Source: Prevotella sp. (lineage in GTDB: Bacteria > Bacteroidota > Bacteroidia > Bacteroidales > Bacteroidaceae). From it: 55,184 nt of DNA. Both the position numbers and the translations under genes were made by a program. A model generated the notes under the pieces. That model was not told where the DNA came from. It was given only the letters and a program-made list of their open reading frames with translations, and searched no databases. Where the stretch lies: assembly GCA_017474845.1 (NCBI GenBank), contig JAFVGS010000013.1, forward strand, positions 1-55,184, written 5' to 3'. Position 1 is the first letter of the stretch, and each line of letters opens with the position of its first letter. Positions 37,928 to 47,613 of this stretch are shown piece after piece.

Positions 37928-38326
37928 ATGATCAGATTTACAATTCCAATCGATCCTCCGACAGTGACCTTCCAGGACAAGTGTCTCGGGATCCGATACG
38001 GGAAACCATACATGTACGAATCGCCCAAGCTGAAAGATGCCAAAGCGATGATCCGCGCTCATGTCGGAAAGTACAAACCGGCTGAGCCGATGAAAGGTCC
38101 GATCAAGTTATCCGTGTACTGGGTCTTCCGGTACACGAAGGCATCAAAAGAACAGTGGATGGTACGGAAGCCGGATCTGGACAATCTGAACAAGATGCTG
38201 CAGGACGTGATGCAGGATCTGCAGTTCTTCGAGGATGACTCACAGATCGTCATCCTGCAGGCGGCAAAGACCAGATTCAAGAATCCATGTATCTCAGTGG
38301 AACTGATGGAGCTGAAAGACATATGA
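37928..38326 (+). CDS. rusA: RusA-family Holliday junction resolvase (second copy)
   Basis: Same 132-residue resolvase as at 8672-9070, catalytic aspartates intact (KPDLDN; FFEDDSQI). Confidence 0.9.
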   Translation: MIRFTIPIDPPTVTFQDKCLGIRYGKPYMYESPKLKDAKAMIRAHVGKYKPAEPMKGPIKLSVYWVFRYTKASKEQWMVRKPDLDNLNKMLQDVMQDLQFFEDDSQIVILQAAKTRFKNPCISVELMELKDI

Positions 38327-38592
38327 TCCGATTTGAAGAAGCAGAGGAAGAGATCCGGAAAGCAGAGCAGGAGCTCGCGGATGCCTCGGCATCCGGGGCT
38401 TCTTCCAAGCGGATCATCGATCTGGGGCGGAAAGTCCGCCGGCTGAAACGTGAGTTAAGACGTGCCAGGTATTATTACGAGACCGCCCAGAGACGCAAGG
38501 AAATGGCAGCAGGCGAGAGAGCAACCTTTGCGGAGGCCATCGCCACACGCCGGAAACTTATTCAGCAACTGCTGGAGGAGGAGAACAAGTGA
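38323..38592 (+). CDS. Small coiled-coil protein (second copy)
   Basis: Same 89-residue charged helical protein as at 9067-9336. Confidence 0.65.
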   Translation: MIRFEEAEEEIRKAEQELADASASGASSKRIIDLGRKVRRLKRELRRARYYYETAQRRKEMAAGERATFAEAIATRRKLIQQLLEEENK

Positions 38593-38648
38593 TCTATATC
38601 GTGATGATCATCCTGCTCGCGATCGCATGCATGGAGGCGGAAAAATGA
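38589..38648 (+). CDS. Tiny membrane peptide, GTG start (second copy)
   Basis: Same 19-residue hydrophobic peptide as at 9333-9392, overlapping genes on both sides. Confidence 0.5.
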   Translation: MIYIVMIILLAIACMEAEK

Positions 38649-38806
38649 ACGGGGACAAGGTAGCAAAGCAGATCGAGGAATATTCCGAGGAGTGGAAGGG
38701 TGTTGACGATGGTGTCTGCTTCGAATGCGAAACCGTTGATGAAGTCGGGCCGTCATGGACACCGGGAAAGTACATCGAGATAACGCTCAGAGTGGAGGAT
38801 TTATGA
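38645..38806 (+). CDS. Hypothetical acidic 53-residue protein (second copy)
   Basis: Same as 9389-9550; CFEC motif, family unknown. Confidence 0.55.
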   Translation: MNGDKVAKQIEEYSEEWKGVDDGVCFECETVDEVGPSWTPGKYIEITLRVEDL

Positions 38807-39081
38807 GAAGATACGTCAAAGTAGATGAACTGCTTGATGCATTAAACAGCCAAGACCTTGCAGAATGGCTTGATAAGCAGGATGAATACACTCCTGCGGA
38901 TATTGTGGAACACGCTTTGGAGACACTGTCGACTGCCGATGCGGTTCCTGTAATTCGTTGCAAGGATTGCAAGTTTGCACATCTGATTGAACCGCATGAT
39001 GATTGGTGGGAATGTGAACATGACAAAAGAGTATTGCATTCGGATGGATTCTGCTCATGGGCAGAGAGGAGAGAAGAATGA
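38803..39081 (+). CDS. Zinc-knuckle phage protein (second copy)
   Basis: Same 92-residue protein as at 9547-9825, with C53, C56, C71 and C84. Confidence 0.7.
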   Translation: MRRYVKVDELLDALNSQDLAEWLDKQDEYTPADIVEHALETLSTADAVPVIRCKDCKFAHLIEPHDDWWECEHDKRVLHSDGFCSWAERREE

Positions 39082-39389
39082 AAAGAGAGATCAGGTTTTA
39101 TAAACCGGCGCATGAGTCAATCCCGACTGAGTTAAGACTCTACGCTGGTGACAAATATGTTACTTACGAAAGAATTCAATCCGGATTCCGATTTGAGATT
39201 CTCACAGACGATGAAGATGAAGCGCTTGCCATTGCAAAGGATATTGCGGAAATAATGATCCGTGACCATAGTGAGCCTCAACATGGTATTTCATGGAGGA
39301 CAATTTCATTCAGCATTGTCGCACAGGAAGAACGGTACAGAATCGGAACATGGGTTGATTGGACTTATAGAGTCCGTGACTCATATTGA
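39078..39389 (+). CDS. Hypothetical alpha/beta protein (second copy)
   Basis: Same 103-residue protein as at 9822-10133. Confidence 0.6.
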   Translation: MKREIRFYKPAHESIPTELRLYAGDKYVTYERIQSGFRFEILTDDEDEALAIAKDIAEIMIRDHSEPQHGISWRTISFSIVAQEERYRIGTWVDWTYRVRDSY

Positions 39390-39404
39390 GGAGAGGAAAG
39401 AAGA

Positions 39405-39656
39405 ATGAGACTGATTGATGCGGATGCGCTGAACACATATGATGTGTCCCCTGCATATGGTATGACCGTTATTGGATTGACAGAGGAAGATATAGAACTT
39501 GCCCCAACAATAGATGCAATCCCGATTGATTGGATTAGACAGTGGCATCAGCGGAGAGTGAGCGGAAGGAAGAATTACAAAGCCGCGACAACGATGGTCA
39601 TCCGTGAACTGTTGGACGCATGGGATGCTGAGAGGAATGGCAACAGCGATGAATAG
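39405..39656 (+). CDS. MRLIDADAL-type small phage protein (second copy)
   Basis: Same 83-residue protein as at 10149-10400. Confidence 0.65.
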   Translation: MRLIDADALNTYDVSPAYGMTVIGLTEEDIELAPTIDAIPIDWIRQWHQRRVSGRKNYKAATTMVIRELLDAWDAERNGNSDE

Positions 39657-39732
39657 CATGAGTCTGATCGTGATCAGCGCACAGCTTGGCTGCATAATTG
39701 GCCTGCTGTGGTGCATCTGCAGAAAGATTTGA
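39649..39732 (+). CDS. Tiny membrane peptide (second copy)
   Basis: Same 27-residue hydrophobic peptide as at 10393-10476; start uncertain (ATG 39637 possible). Confidence 0.4.
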   Translation: MNSMSLIVISAQLGCIIGLLWCICRKI

Positions 39733-39744
39733 GAGGAGAAGAAA

Positions 39745-40011
39745 ATGAGAGAATACATTGACCGCCAGACGCTGCTGGCAAGAGCTGCCACTGTTCCAAC
39801 AGAAGAGCGGAACTGGGCGACAGCGATCGAACTGATCGAGAACATCCCGCAGACGGATGTGGCCAGACAGATCGATGGCATCATCTGCGAAAAGGATATG
39901 ATCGACAAAGAGATGCGCTACTGGCACAAAAAGGCAGAGCGCTATGAGAATACCATTCTGAGACTTGCGGTCCTTATGGCGCAGGGAGGTGATACAGATG
40001 CCGATGACTAA
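39745..40011 (+). CDS. Hypothetical 88-residue protein (second copy)
   Basis: Same as 10489-10755; shares the N-terminal M-R-x-I-D layout with its neighbours. Confidence 0.62.
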   Translation: MREYIDRQTLLARAATVPTEERNWATAIELIENIPQTDVARQIDGIICEKDMIDKEMRYWHKKAERYENTILRLAVLMAQGGDTDADD

Positions 40012-40234
40012 ACCGGGCAAAACACTGGGCACACCAGTCAAAGCGGACATGATCCGCACCCAGTTAAAGAGCGAGGGACAGACAGTGGCGGGATTCGCCA
40101 GAGAGATCAACTACAGCCGGCAGGCAGTCCAGGGCGCACTGGCAAAGGGCAGAATGTCCAAGACCATGATCGCACTGGTCGCCGAAGCGCTGCACAAACG
40201 CCCGGAGGATATTCTGGCAGGGGGTGCGCAGTAA
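39998..40234 (+). CDS. Cro/CI-like HTH protein (second copy)
   Basis: Same 78-residue helix-turn-helix protein as at 10742-10978. Confidence 0.7.
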   Translation: MPMTKPGKTLGTPVKADMIRTQLKSEGQTVAGFAREINYSRQAVQGALAKGRMSKTMIALVAEALHKRPEDILAGGAQ

Positions 40235-40503
40235 TGGCATTCTTTTACCAGAAGGAAACACCGGGCACATACATGCCGCCGATCGAACCGGCACCATGGC
40301 CACTTGCAGAAGGAAAAGCGCTCTATGTTAAATGGAATGACGATCGCGGCAGATCGTTCAACAACATCAGTAACTTCAAGGATGACGGGGAATGCGTGTC
40401 GTTCTCTTATGATCATCCTGAATCAGGCAGAACAACGATCCGGCTGTTCAAGAGAAATATTCGATGGCTGGAACTGTTCGACCGCCTGCCGGAGGACGAA
40501 TGA
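40234..40503 (+). CDS. Hypothetical 89-residue protein (second copy)
   Basis: Same as 10978-11247. Confidence 0.58.
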   Translation: MAFFYQKETPGTYMPPIEPAPWPLAEGKALYVKWNDDRGRSFNNISNFKDDGECVSFSYDHPESGRTTIRLFKRNIRWLELFDRLPEDE

Positions 40504-40685
40504 CGAAACTGCAGCGCTGCCCATTCTGCGGAGGAGAACCAGAACGTTCTGACTGCATTGGCTGCGGATACATCCAGATAAGATGTACAGACTGCGGGGC
40601 GAACATCACCCAGACACTGGCAACGCAGACGCTGACCATCGAAGAGGCCACACTCATCGAGAAGTGGAACAGGAGGACGGACTGA
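40500..40685 (+). CDS. Lar-like restriction alleviation protein (second copy)
   Basis: Same 61-residue zinc-ribbon protein as at 11244-11429 (CPFCGG; RCTDCGA; EKWNRR). Confidence 0.75.
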   Translation: MTKLQRCPFCGGEPERSDCIGCGYIQIRCTDCGANITQTLATQTLTIEEATLIEKWNRRTD

Positions 40686-40771
40686 TGGATCCAAAGCCAA
40701 AGCCGGACGACACACCGATCGGACTGGACCAGACCATTGAGGAATCGCTTCAGGAGATCCGGGAGACATGA
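40685..40771 (+). CDS. 28-residue peptide gene (second copy)
   Basis: Same as 11429-11515, coupled on both sides. Confidence 0.45.
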   Translation: MDPKPKPDDTPIGLDQTIEESLQEIRET

Positions 40772-41184
40772 CGAAGGAAACTCTGGAGGAGTATTACACC
40801 ATTGCATCGAGGATTCAGGCAATCGATGAGGAGATCCGGATGCTGTACTCTCCGAACCTTGGGGGCGGTGGCAACGTGATCGGAGCCGGCAGGGTGTCCG
40901 TCCGGATGCCACACAGTAAGACGGAAGAGACTGCGCTGCGTGTGACAGATCTGCGTGAGAAGCTGGAAGCCGAGAGGGAGCGTCTGCTGTCTCTTGCTGA
41001 AGAGATTGAGAACTGGCTCGACACGGTGACCGATCCGGAGATCGAGGCCATTGTCAGATGGCACTACTTGCTCAGATGCAACTGGAAGGTGACCAACATA
41101 AAGGTCTATGGTTATCCATCATACTGGTACAGCAGACAGAGACTGGAGAGATATTTCGAAAAGATCGAAAGTTGTCCAAATTGA
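40768..41184 (+). CDS. ArpU/RinA-like late transcription regulator (second copy)
   Basis: Same 138-residue protein as at 11512-11928: coiled coil plus sigma-region-4-like HTH. Confidence 0.78.
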   Translation: MTKETLEEYYTIASRIQAIDEEIRMLYSPNLGGGGNVIGAGRVSVRMPHSKTEETALRVTDLREKLEAERERLLSLAEEIENWLDTVTDPEIEAIVRWHYLLRCNWKVTNIKVYGYPSYWYSRQRLERYFEKIESCPN

Positions 41185-41205
41185 TTAGATAACTACTGCT
41201 ATAGT
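41172..41205 (+). promoter_or_regulatory. Candidate activator-dependent late promoter (second copy)
   Basis: Extended -10 TGC-TATAGT (41197-41205) with no properly spaced -35. Confidence 0.55.
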
Positions 41206-41214
41206 GTATCCATG

Positions 41215-41257
41215 AGAAAGAGCGAGGTTGGACAGGTTATCCTCGTTCTTTCTTTTT
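41215..41257 (+). terminator. Hairpin with T-rich tail after the late promoter (second copy)
   Basis: 13-pair stem (41215-41227/41241-41253) followed by Ts, as at 11959-12001. Confidence 0.65.
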
Positions 41258-41265
41258 CCCCTCAG

Positions 41266-41339
41266 GAGAGCCGGGGCTTTCCGGGAAAGCCGACCATGAC
41301 GCATGTGATGCCTCCTCAAAATCCTTTCACCCGGCTCTC
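41266..41339 (+). ncRNA. Branched structured leader RNA (second copy)
   Basis: Closing stem 41266-41275/41330-41339 with two inner hairpins, identical to 12010-12083. Confidence 0.5.
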
Positions 41340-41368
41340 TCACATTATCTATAATCCGGAGGACAAGC

Positions 41369-41566
41369 ATGGACGACGATGTCATCGATATAACTCACAT
41401 GACCGAAGAGGATCGGAGAGAACATCTTCGCAGGATCTCACAGCTGCAGACATGTCCATGTGTGTACTGCACTGCCATCTGTGACAGATGGTCGACCGTT
41501 GCGGAGTGCAAACCCTATCAGGACTGGCTGCGCGTTAACGAGCGATTAAGGGGCATACAGCGATGA
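41369..41566 (+). CDS. Small cysteine-containing protein before HNH (second copy)
   Basis: Same 65-residue protein as at 12113-12310. Confidence 0.6.
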   Translation: MDDDVIDITHMTEEDRREHLRRISQLQTCPCVYCTAICDRWSTVAECKPYQDWLRVNERLRGIQR

Positions 41567-41856
41567 GAGAGTTTGCACGAGAATTCTATCGCACCAAGGC
41601 ATGGCAGGCCGCCAGAGAGGCCGCAATGAGCCGAGACGGCCGGCTGTGTGTGGATTGCCTGCGCAAAGGCATGTACACGCCAGCCGAGGAAGTGCACCAT
41701 GTTATTCCCTTAACTCCGGATAACATAAACGACCCGAGCATATCGCTCGCCCTGGATAATCTGGTGAGCTTGTGCCGTGAATGCCACAAGGCCAGACACC
41801 ACCCTGAACAGCCACGCTACAAGGTGGACGAGTACGGAAGGGTGATCATAAAGTAA
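41563..41856 (+). CDS. HNH endonuclease (second copy)
   Basis: Same 97-residue packaging-associated HNH protein as at 12307-12600, with all metal and active-site residues present. Confidence 0.88.
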   Translation: MREFAREFYRTKAWQAAREAAMSRDGRLCVDCLRKGMYTPAEEVHHVIPLTPDNINDPSISLALDNLVSLCRECHKARHHPEQPRYKVDEYGRVIIK

Positions 41857-42034
41857 TCGGTTTTACAGTAACCGATGACAGGAACATAGCCCCCCTATTC
41901 GATATTTTTCCGGGAGGCCTCGGAGACCGGCGGGTGGTCTTTTGCCTGATATATTGCGACTTTACCCGCTCCGGCCGGACTTATGCAGACTCATCCGAGC
42001 CTGTTTTTATTTGCAAGGAGATAACAAAAGTTAA
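41857..42034. other. Non-coding region, candidate cos site (second copy)
   Basis: Same C6 tract (41890-41895), GAGGCCTC palindrome (41914-41921) and hairpins as at 12601-12778. An intact cos between two genomes is what a packaging concatemer would show. Confidence 0.5.
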
Positions 42035-43759
42035 GTGATGAAAAACTACATACTTGAGTATTATCAGCAAATTAAGAACGGCGAGGTGGAGGTAGGCAGA
42101 TGGATCCGACTGGTTTACGAACGAATTGTCCGGGATCTGGACGAAGGCAAGTATAAATATTCGCCAAAGAAGGCAAACGAGGCGATCAGGTGGATCGAGA
42201 CACACTGCTATCACGTTGAAGGACGCAAGGCCACGAAGCCGCTGAAGCTGGAGACATGGCAAAAGGCACAGATCGCCGCGGTGTTCGGCCTCGTTGATCC
42301 GGATGGCCTCAGGCACTACCGCGAGGTCTTCGAGGTCATCGGGCGGAAGAACGGCAAGACTTTGAAAGCGGCAGGCGTTGGCCGGTTCATCTGGGTGACC
42401 GGCGGATTCGGCACACGCGTGTATAACGTTGCGCCAAAACTCGACCAGGCTGATCTGGTCTATAACGCAATATGGACCATGACGCAGTTGGATCCTGAAT
42501 GGATCGAGAAGGAGCGCAAGCGCAACGAGCGTGATGCTCACAAGCGCAGAGTGAACGAAGACGACCCGACGCAGGAGAAGCACCGGATGACAGATCTGTT
42601 CATCCCGGCAACCTCTTCGACCATCAAGAAGATCGCATTCGCTGCCAAACGGTCAGACGGCTTCAATCCGTCACTGGTCATCTGCGACGAGATAGCAGCA
42701 TGGCCTGCAGCGCCCGGCCTTGCACAGTATGAGGTCATGGCCTCCGCGTTCGGTGCCAGAGACGACCCGATCCTGTGGTCGATCACGACAGCCGGGGATG
42801 TCGATGAGGGCATCTATGACGAGCTCATGAAGCGATCTACCAGATTCCTGCTCGGTGAGAGCGGAGAAAGCAGACTGCTGCCATTCATCTACCAGATCGA
42901 TGATGTCGACAAATGGGACGATATCAATGAACTGAGAAAGGCAAACCCGAATCTGGGTGTCAGCATCAAAGTCGACTATCTTCTCGAAGAAATTGAGAAG
43001 GCCCGCGGATCACACTCGAAGAAAGTGGAGTTCCTCAAGAAGTACTGCAACATCAAACAGAACGCCACACAGGCATGGCTGGACGCTGAAGTGGTACAGA
43101 ACGCATGCGGTGACCACTTTGCTCTGGAAGACTTCCGGGACTGCTATGCAGTCGTGGGTGTCGACCTGTCACAGACCACCGACCTCAGTGCCGTCACGGT
43201 GCTGATCGAAAAAAATAGAAAAATCTATACGTTTGCGCACTTCTGGCTCCCTGCCGAGAAGATCAAAGAGGCATCCGTGAGGGATTCACTTCCCTATGAT
43301 GCCTACATCAAACGCGGCATCCTGAGCCCCTCAGGCACAAACTTTATAGACTACAAAGACATCTACCGATACATCACTGATCTGGTCGAGAAGTATCGGA
43401 TCTACCCGCTGAAGGTCGGGTATGACCGCTACTCAGCCACGTATCTGGTGCAGGATCTGAAGGCCTACGGCTTCCAGTGCGATGACGTTTTCCAGGGCAG
43501 TAATCTTTCCGGCGTCATATCCGAGACGGAGGGCAGACTGAAGGACGGCGACATCCGGATCGGAGACAATGATCTGCTGAAAGTGCACTTCCTGAACAGC
43601 GCACTGAAGCATGATTCTGAGAGAAACCGCAACAAACTGGTGAAGGTTGCCCAGAACGCAGCAACCCACATCGATGGGGTGGCTGCTTTTCTTGATGCCA
43701 TGACCATGCGCGCCAAATACAACGATGAGATCGGCGGGCAACTTATTAACGGAGGGTAA
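42035..43759 (+). CDS. terL: Terminase large subunit (second copy)
   Basis: Same 574-residue ATPase-nuclease as at 12779-14503; again no small subunit gene upstream. Confidence 0.93.
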   Translation: MMKNYILEYYQQIKNGEVEVGRWIRLVYERIVRDLDEGKYKYSPKKANEAIRWIETHCYHVEGRKATKPLKLETWQKAQIAAVFGLVDPDGLRHYREVFEVIGRKNGKTLKAAGVGRFIWVTGGFGTRVYNVAPKLDQADLVYNAIWTMTQLDPEWIEKERKRNERDAHKRRVNEDDPTQEKHRMTDLFIPATSSTIKKIAFAAKRSDGFNPSLVICDEIAAWPAAPGLAQYEVMASAFGARDDPILWSITTAGDVDEGIYDELMKRSTRFLLGESGESRLLPFIYQIDDVDKWDDINELRKANPNLGVSIKVDYLLEEIEKARGSHSKKVEFLKKYCNIKQNATQAWLDAEVVQNACGDHFALEDFRDCYAVVGVDLSQTTDLSAVTVLIEKNRKIYTFAHFWLPAEKIKEASVRDSLPYDAYIKRGILSPSGTNFIDYKDIYRYITDLVEKYRIYPLKVGYDRYSATYLVQDLKAYGFQCDDVFQGSNLSGVISETEGRLKDGDIRIGDNDLLKVHFLNSALKHDSERNRNKLVKVAQNAATHIDGVAAFLDAMTMRAKYNDEIGGQLINGG

Positions 43760-43763
43760 CACA

Positions 43764-44927
43764 ATGGGATTGATTGAAAAACTGTTCCCGAAAAGCCACG
43801 AGCGCGTCCCGGCGGGGCAGTACTTCCGGCTGATCACCGGATACGCTCCGGTGTACAGAAGCTGGGACGGTCAGCTGTACGAGTCGGAACTGGTCCGCTC
43901 GGCAATTGACGCACGCTCACGGCACATCATGAAACTGGATGTCCGGATCGATGGATCCGCGCAGCCAAAACTGCAGACGAGGCTGGTGAAGAGGCCAAAC
44001 GACTTCCAGACGTGGGGGCAGTTCCTCTACAGACTGAACACGATCCTGGACATGAAGAACAACGCTTTCATTTTGCCAGCATATGACAGACTGGGAGACA
44101 TCAGCGGAGTCACGACCGTCTACACAGACCACTATGAACTGCTGGACGTAAACGGCACGCCATGGCTGCGAATGTACTTTGATCATGGAAGACATACTGC
44201 CGAAGAACTGAGCCGGGTCGGCATCATGACGAAGTTTCAGTTCAAGAGCGATCTGTTCGGTGAAAGCAACACCGCACTGACGGACACCATGAGCCTCATA
44301 GATCTGCAGACGCAGGGCATCTCTGAGGCCGTGAAGAACTCGTCGAGCTATAAGTTCATCGCAAAACTTACAAATTTTCTTAACTCGGAGGACCTGAAAA
44401 AGGAACGCATCAGGTTCAGCGAGGACAACCTGAAGGCCGGCAACGACGGACTGCTGCTGTTCCCGAACACTTACACGGACATTCAGCAGATCACACCGCA
44501 GCAGTACACAGTGGACGCTGACCAGATGAAGCTGATCCAAACGAACGTCTTCAATTACTTCGGGGTGAATGAGAAAGTGCTGCAGAACTCCGCAATGGGC
44601 GACGAACTGGATGCCTTTTTCAATGGGGCGATCGAACCCTTCAGCATTCAGTTGAGCGAAGTATTGACGAAGATGCTGTTCTCACCGTCTGAGCAGGCAC
44701 ACGGCTCCAGAGTTTACGCAACAGCCAACCGGCTGCAGTACATGCCGACAGCGCAGAAGATCAGCATGGCGCAGCAGCTGGGCGACAGAGGCATGATCAT
44801 GATTGACGAGGTCAGAGCACTGTTCAACTATCCGCCGCTGCCGGATGGACTGGGACAGCAGGCACCGATCCGCGGCGAGTTCTACATGGTAGGCGACGAG
44901 AAGGGAGACACCAATGGCACAGAATAG
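43764..44927 (+). CDS. Portal protein (second copy)
   Basis: Same 387-residue HK97-family portal as at 14508-15671. Confidence 0.92.
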   Translation: MGLIEKLFPKSHERVPAGQYFRLITGYAPVYRSWDGQLYESELVRSAIDARSRHIMKLDVRIDGSAQPKLQTRLVKRPNDFQTWGQFLYRLNTILDMKNNAFILPAYDRLGDISGVTTVYTDHYELLDVNGTPWLRMYFDHGRHTAEELSRVGIMTKFQFKSDLFGESNTALTDTMSLIDLQTQGISEAVKNSSSYKFIAKLTNFLNSEDLKKERIRFSEDNLKAGNDGLLLFPNTYTDIQQITPQQYTVDADQMKLIQTNVFNYFGVNEKVLQNSAMGDELDAFFNGAIEPFSIQLSEVLTKMLFSPSEQAHGSRVYATANRLQYMPTAQKISMAQQLGDRGMIMIDEVRALFNYPPLPDGLGQQAPIRGEFYMVGDEKGDTNGTE

Positions 44928-46545
44928 AGAATACCGGTCCTTTGCAGAAGTAAGAGAAGCCGGTGACGAGTACCGCGTCGAGGGTTATGCCTCGACATTT
45001 GAACCTTATGAAATGTGCGAGATCGAAGGCGAGAAGTACTTCGAGCGCATTGAACCGACAGCATTCGATGAATGCGATATGTCGGACGTGGTCCTGAGAG
45101 TTGACCACGCAGGGGCTGTATATGCCCGTACATCGGCAGGAACCTTGACCGTCAATGTGGACGCTCATGGTCTGCATACAGAGGCTGATCTGTCACGCAC
45201 AGCGAACTCTAGAGCGCTGTATGACGACATTAAGGCCGGAAACTATCCCCAGATGTCATTCTGCTTCGTAGTTCCAGAAGGAGGCGATCATTTCGACGAG
45301 AAGAGTCGCACCAGAATCGTCTCCAAGGTAAGTAAGCTCTTTGACGTCTCGCCGGTTTCTTTCCCGGCGAACCCGACCACCGAACTGCATGCCCGGGCTT
45401 TGGAGTATTTCAACGGAGAGATTGAGAAACTCAAGGCGGAGCGACCTGAAGAAGCCGAAGCACCGCAGGAAGTGATCGAGGAGAGGATTGAACAGGAAGA
45501 AACAGCCGAAACATCAATTGTCGAACCGGAAGCAGAAGAGCGTGCAGTAGAGACAGCCGAAGAGTCCGCCAAAGAGGCAGAGGACCGCAAGGCTGCCGAG
45601 TTTGCTGAATACCGTGCTCTGCAGCAGAAGGTTGCTGACGGTGTGATCGGCAAAGTGGTCGAAAGCCACAGAGAGGAGATCATCATGGAAGAAAAGAAAT
45701 ACACACCTGACACACAGGAATACAGAGATGCGTTCTATGCAGTCATCGGCGACTACGCAACAGCAGAACAGCGTGCGATCGTAGTCGACAGCACAGCACC
45801 GGGCGATGGTGACGCCATTGCCATCCCGAAGACACTGGACGAGAAGATCTGGGACAACATCCACACAGCACACCCGATCCTGGCTGACATTGCTACAGTC
45901 CGCTCCGGCGTCGCTATGGAAGTCACAAAGCACACAACAATCACTGTCCGTACTACCAAGAAACTCGACAGCGCAGCTACTCCGGCAGAAGAAGCAAACA
46001 CATTCGTCAAGGTCGTACTGTATGGCAACGACTATGAGAAGTATGTCACTCTGACATATGCAGAAGCTAAGATGTCCCAGGGCGCTCTGGAAGACTATCT
46101 CGCTGAAGAAATCTCTGCTGAACTCGGTGAAGCACTGGCAAAGGATGTCTTCGCTCAGATTCTTACTGATGCTGGTAATGGCCAGAAAGTCACTCCGGCA
46201 GAAGGCTCTGATCTGTTCGAGAACGTTAAAGCAGCGCTTGCGCTGGCTACAGGCGCATCCCGCCCGGTCATCTATGCGCCGGCTTCTTCCTACTACAACA
46301 TCATCGCCGCAATTAAGAGCGGCAATCCGTTCAACATCGGAAACGCTCTGGGTGCAGAGGTCAAACTGGACAACGCTGCCACAAAGGTAACGATCGTTGA
46401 CCCGAAGAAGTTCGTTCTGAACGAAGTTCAGCCTGTCATGATCGAATCTGACAGAGACATCAAGGCACACAAGGTTGTTGTATCCGGTTATCTCCGTGCA
46501 CAGGGCACACTGAGACACAACAAGGCTGCGGCATACATTAATTAA
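44914..46545 (+). CDS. Fused prohead protease - major capsid protein (second copy)
   Basis: Same 543-residue protease-scaffold-shell fusion as at 15658-17289, with H65 and S115 intact. Confidence 0.92.
   Translation: MAQNREYRSFAEVREAGDEYRVEGYASTFEPYEMCEIEGEKYFERIEPTAFDECDMSDVVLRVDHAGAVYARTSAGTLTVNVDAHGLHTEADLSRTANSRALYDDIKAGNYPQMSFCFVVPEGGDHFDEKSRTRIVSKVSKLFDVSPVSFPANPTTELHARALEYFNGEIEKLKAERPEEAEAPQEVIEERIEQEETAETSIVEPEAEERAVETAEESAKEAEDRKAAEFAEYRALQQKVADGVIGKVVESHREEIIMEEKKYTPDTQEYRDAFYAVIGDYATAEQRAIVVDSTAPGDGDAIAIPKTLDEKIWDNIHTAHPILADIATVRSGVAMEVTKHTTITVRTTKKLDSAATPAEEANTFVKVVLYGNDYEKYVTLTYAEAKMSQGALEDYLAEEISAELGEALAKDVFAQILTDAGNGQKVTPAEGSDLFENVKAALALATGASRPVIYAPASSYYNIIAAIKSGNPFNIGNALGAEVKLDNAATKVTIVDPKKFVLNEVQPVMIESDRDIKAHKVVVSGYLRAQGTLRHNKAAAYIN
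45685..46545 (+). CDS. Nested major capsid protein from internal start (second copy)
   Basis: Internal ATG 45685 with GAGAGGAG 6 bases upstream, as at 16429. Confidence 0.6.
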   Translation: MEEKKYTPDTQEYRDAFYAVIGDYATAEQRAIVVDSTAPGDGDAIAIPKTLDEKIWDNIHTAHPILADIATVRSGVAMEVTKHTTITVRTTKKLDSAATPAEEANTFVKVVLYGNDYEKYVTLTYAEAKMSQGALEDYLAEEISAELGEALAKDVFAQILTDAGNGQKVTPAEGSDLFENVKAALALATGASRPVIYAPASSYYNIIAAIKSGNPFNIGNALGAEVKLDNAATKVTIVDPKKFVLNEVQPVMIESDRDIKAHKVVVSGYLRAQGTLRHNKAAAYIN

Positions 46546-46552
46546 TCGCGTT

Positions 46553-46578
46553 AAGGGGCGGAGAGATCCGTCCCTTTT
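46553..46578 (+). terminator. Weak terminator or attenuator after capsid gene (second copy)
   Basis: Nine-pair stem 46553-46561/46568-46576 followed by a short T run. Confidence 0.5.
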
Positions 46579-46600
46579 CGATGATTGAAAGGAGAGAGAA

Positions 46601-46900
46601 ATGGACAGTACGATCCTGGCAAAGATCAAAACAGCGCTGAGGGTATCGACCGATGCGTTTGATGATGAGATCACCGATCTGGCGGAGGCCGCTCTCCTGG
46701 ATCTTGGAATCGCCGGAGCAGACGGAGAAAGCGTCGTGCTCACCAATGCGCTGGCACTGCGTGCCGTGACAACTTACTGCCGGATGCACTTCGGCGCACC
46801 AGACGAATACGACCGCCTGAAAGCGTCCTACGATGAGCAGAAGGCACAGATGTCCATGGCCACCGGCTTCACGATCTGGAACCGCTCGGAGGCGTCCTGA
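46601..46900 (+). CDS. Head-tail connector, gp6-like (second copy)
   Basis: Same 99-residue helical adaptor as at 17345-17644. Confidence 0.8.
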   Translation: MDSTILAKIKTALRVSTDAFDDEITDLAEAALLDLGIAGADGESVVLTNALALRAVTTYCRMHFGAPDEYDRLKASYDEQKAQMSMATGFTIWNRSEAS

Positions 46901-47211
46901 TGGACCGCTCCGAAGTGATCACACTGATCGCCCAGAACTTCACACAGGATTCGCTGAACGTGCCGCGTGAACTCTCGACCACAGAGCGGGATGTCTTCGC
47001 TCAGGTCCAGAATGTCACCGGGTTGGAATGGTTCGAGGGAGGCAGAAACGGCCTCAATCCGGAGTATCGGTTCACCATGTTCAAATATGACTATGACGGT
47101 GAGCAGATCGTCCGCTATAAGGACGTGGAATACTCGGTCTACAGGACATACGAGCGCCGCACGGATGAAATCGAACTGTACTGCGAGAAACGGAAGGGGG
47201 CACAGCGTTAG
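46900..47211 (+). CDS. Head closure protein (second copy)
   Basis: Same 103-residue beta-rich protein as at 17644-17955. Confidence 0.7.
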   Translation: MDRSEVITLIAQNFTQDSLNVPRELSTTERDVFAQVQNVTGLEWFEGGRNGLNPEYRFTMFKYDYDGEQIVRYKDVEYSVYRTYERRTDEIELYCEKRKGAQR

Positions 47212-47613
47212 ATGGCACGGAAGAAGATCCAGCCGGTCGATCTGACGCAGACAGTCAGCCAACTGCTCGAGGACTACGGTGTCGAAGCATCAGAGGCCCT
47301 CGAGGAGGCAATGATGGACACGGCTGAGGACGCAGTCCACCAGCTGAGAGCTGTCGGCAGATTCGCACCAACCGGTCATCCAACCGGTGCATATAGTGCA
47401 TCGTGGACGATGGAACCGATGCGGGTCAGCCGTTACAGCTCGATGTGGGTGATCTACAACGAAAACCATTACAGACTGGCGCACTTGCTCGAGTTCGGAC
47501 ATGCGAAGCAGAACGGCGGACGCGCTCCGGCATATCCTCATATCGCCAAGGTCAACACAGCGGTCAATGTGTCGCTGGTGCAGGAATTTATGCGGAGGAT
47601 TGAAAGCAAATGA
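47212..47613 (+). CDS. HK97 gp10-like neck/tail completion protein (second copy)
   Basis: Same 133-residue protein as at 17956-18357. Confidence 0.82.
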   Translation: MARKKIQPVDLTQTVSQLLEDYGVEASEALEEAMMDTAEDAVHQLRAVGRFAPTGHPTGAYSASWTMEPMRVSRYSSMWVIYNENHYRLAHLLEFGHAKQNGGRAPAYPHIAKVNTAVNVSLVQEFMRRIESK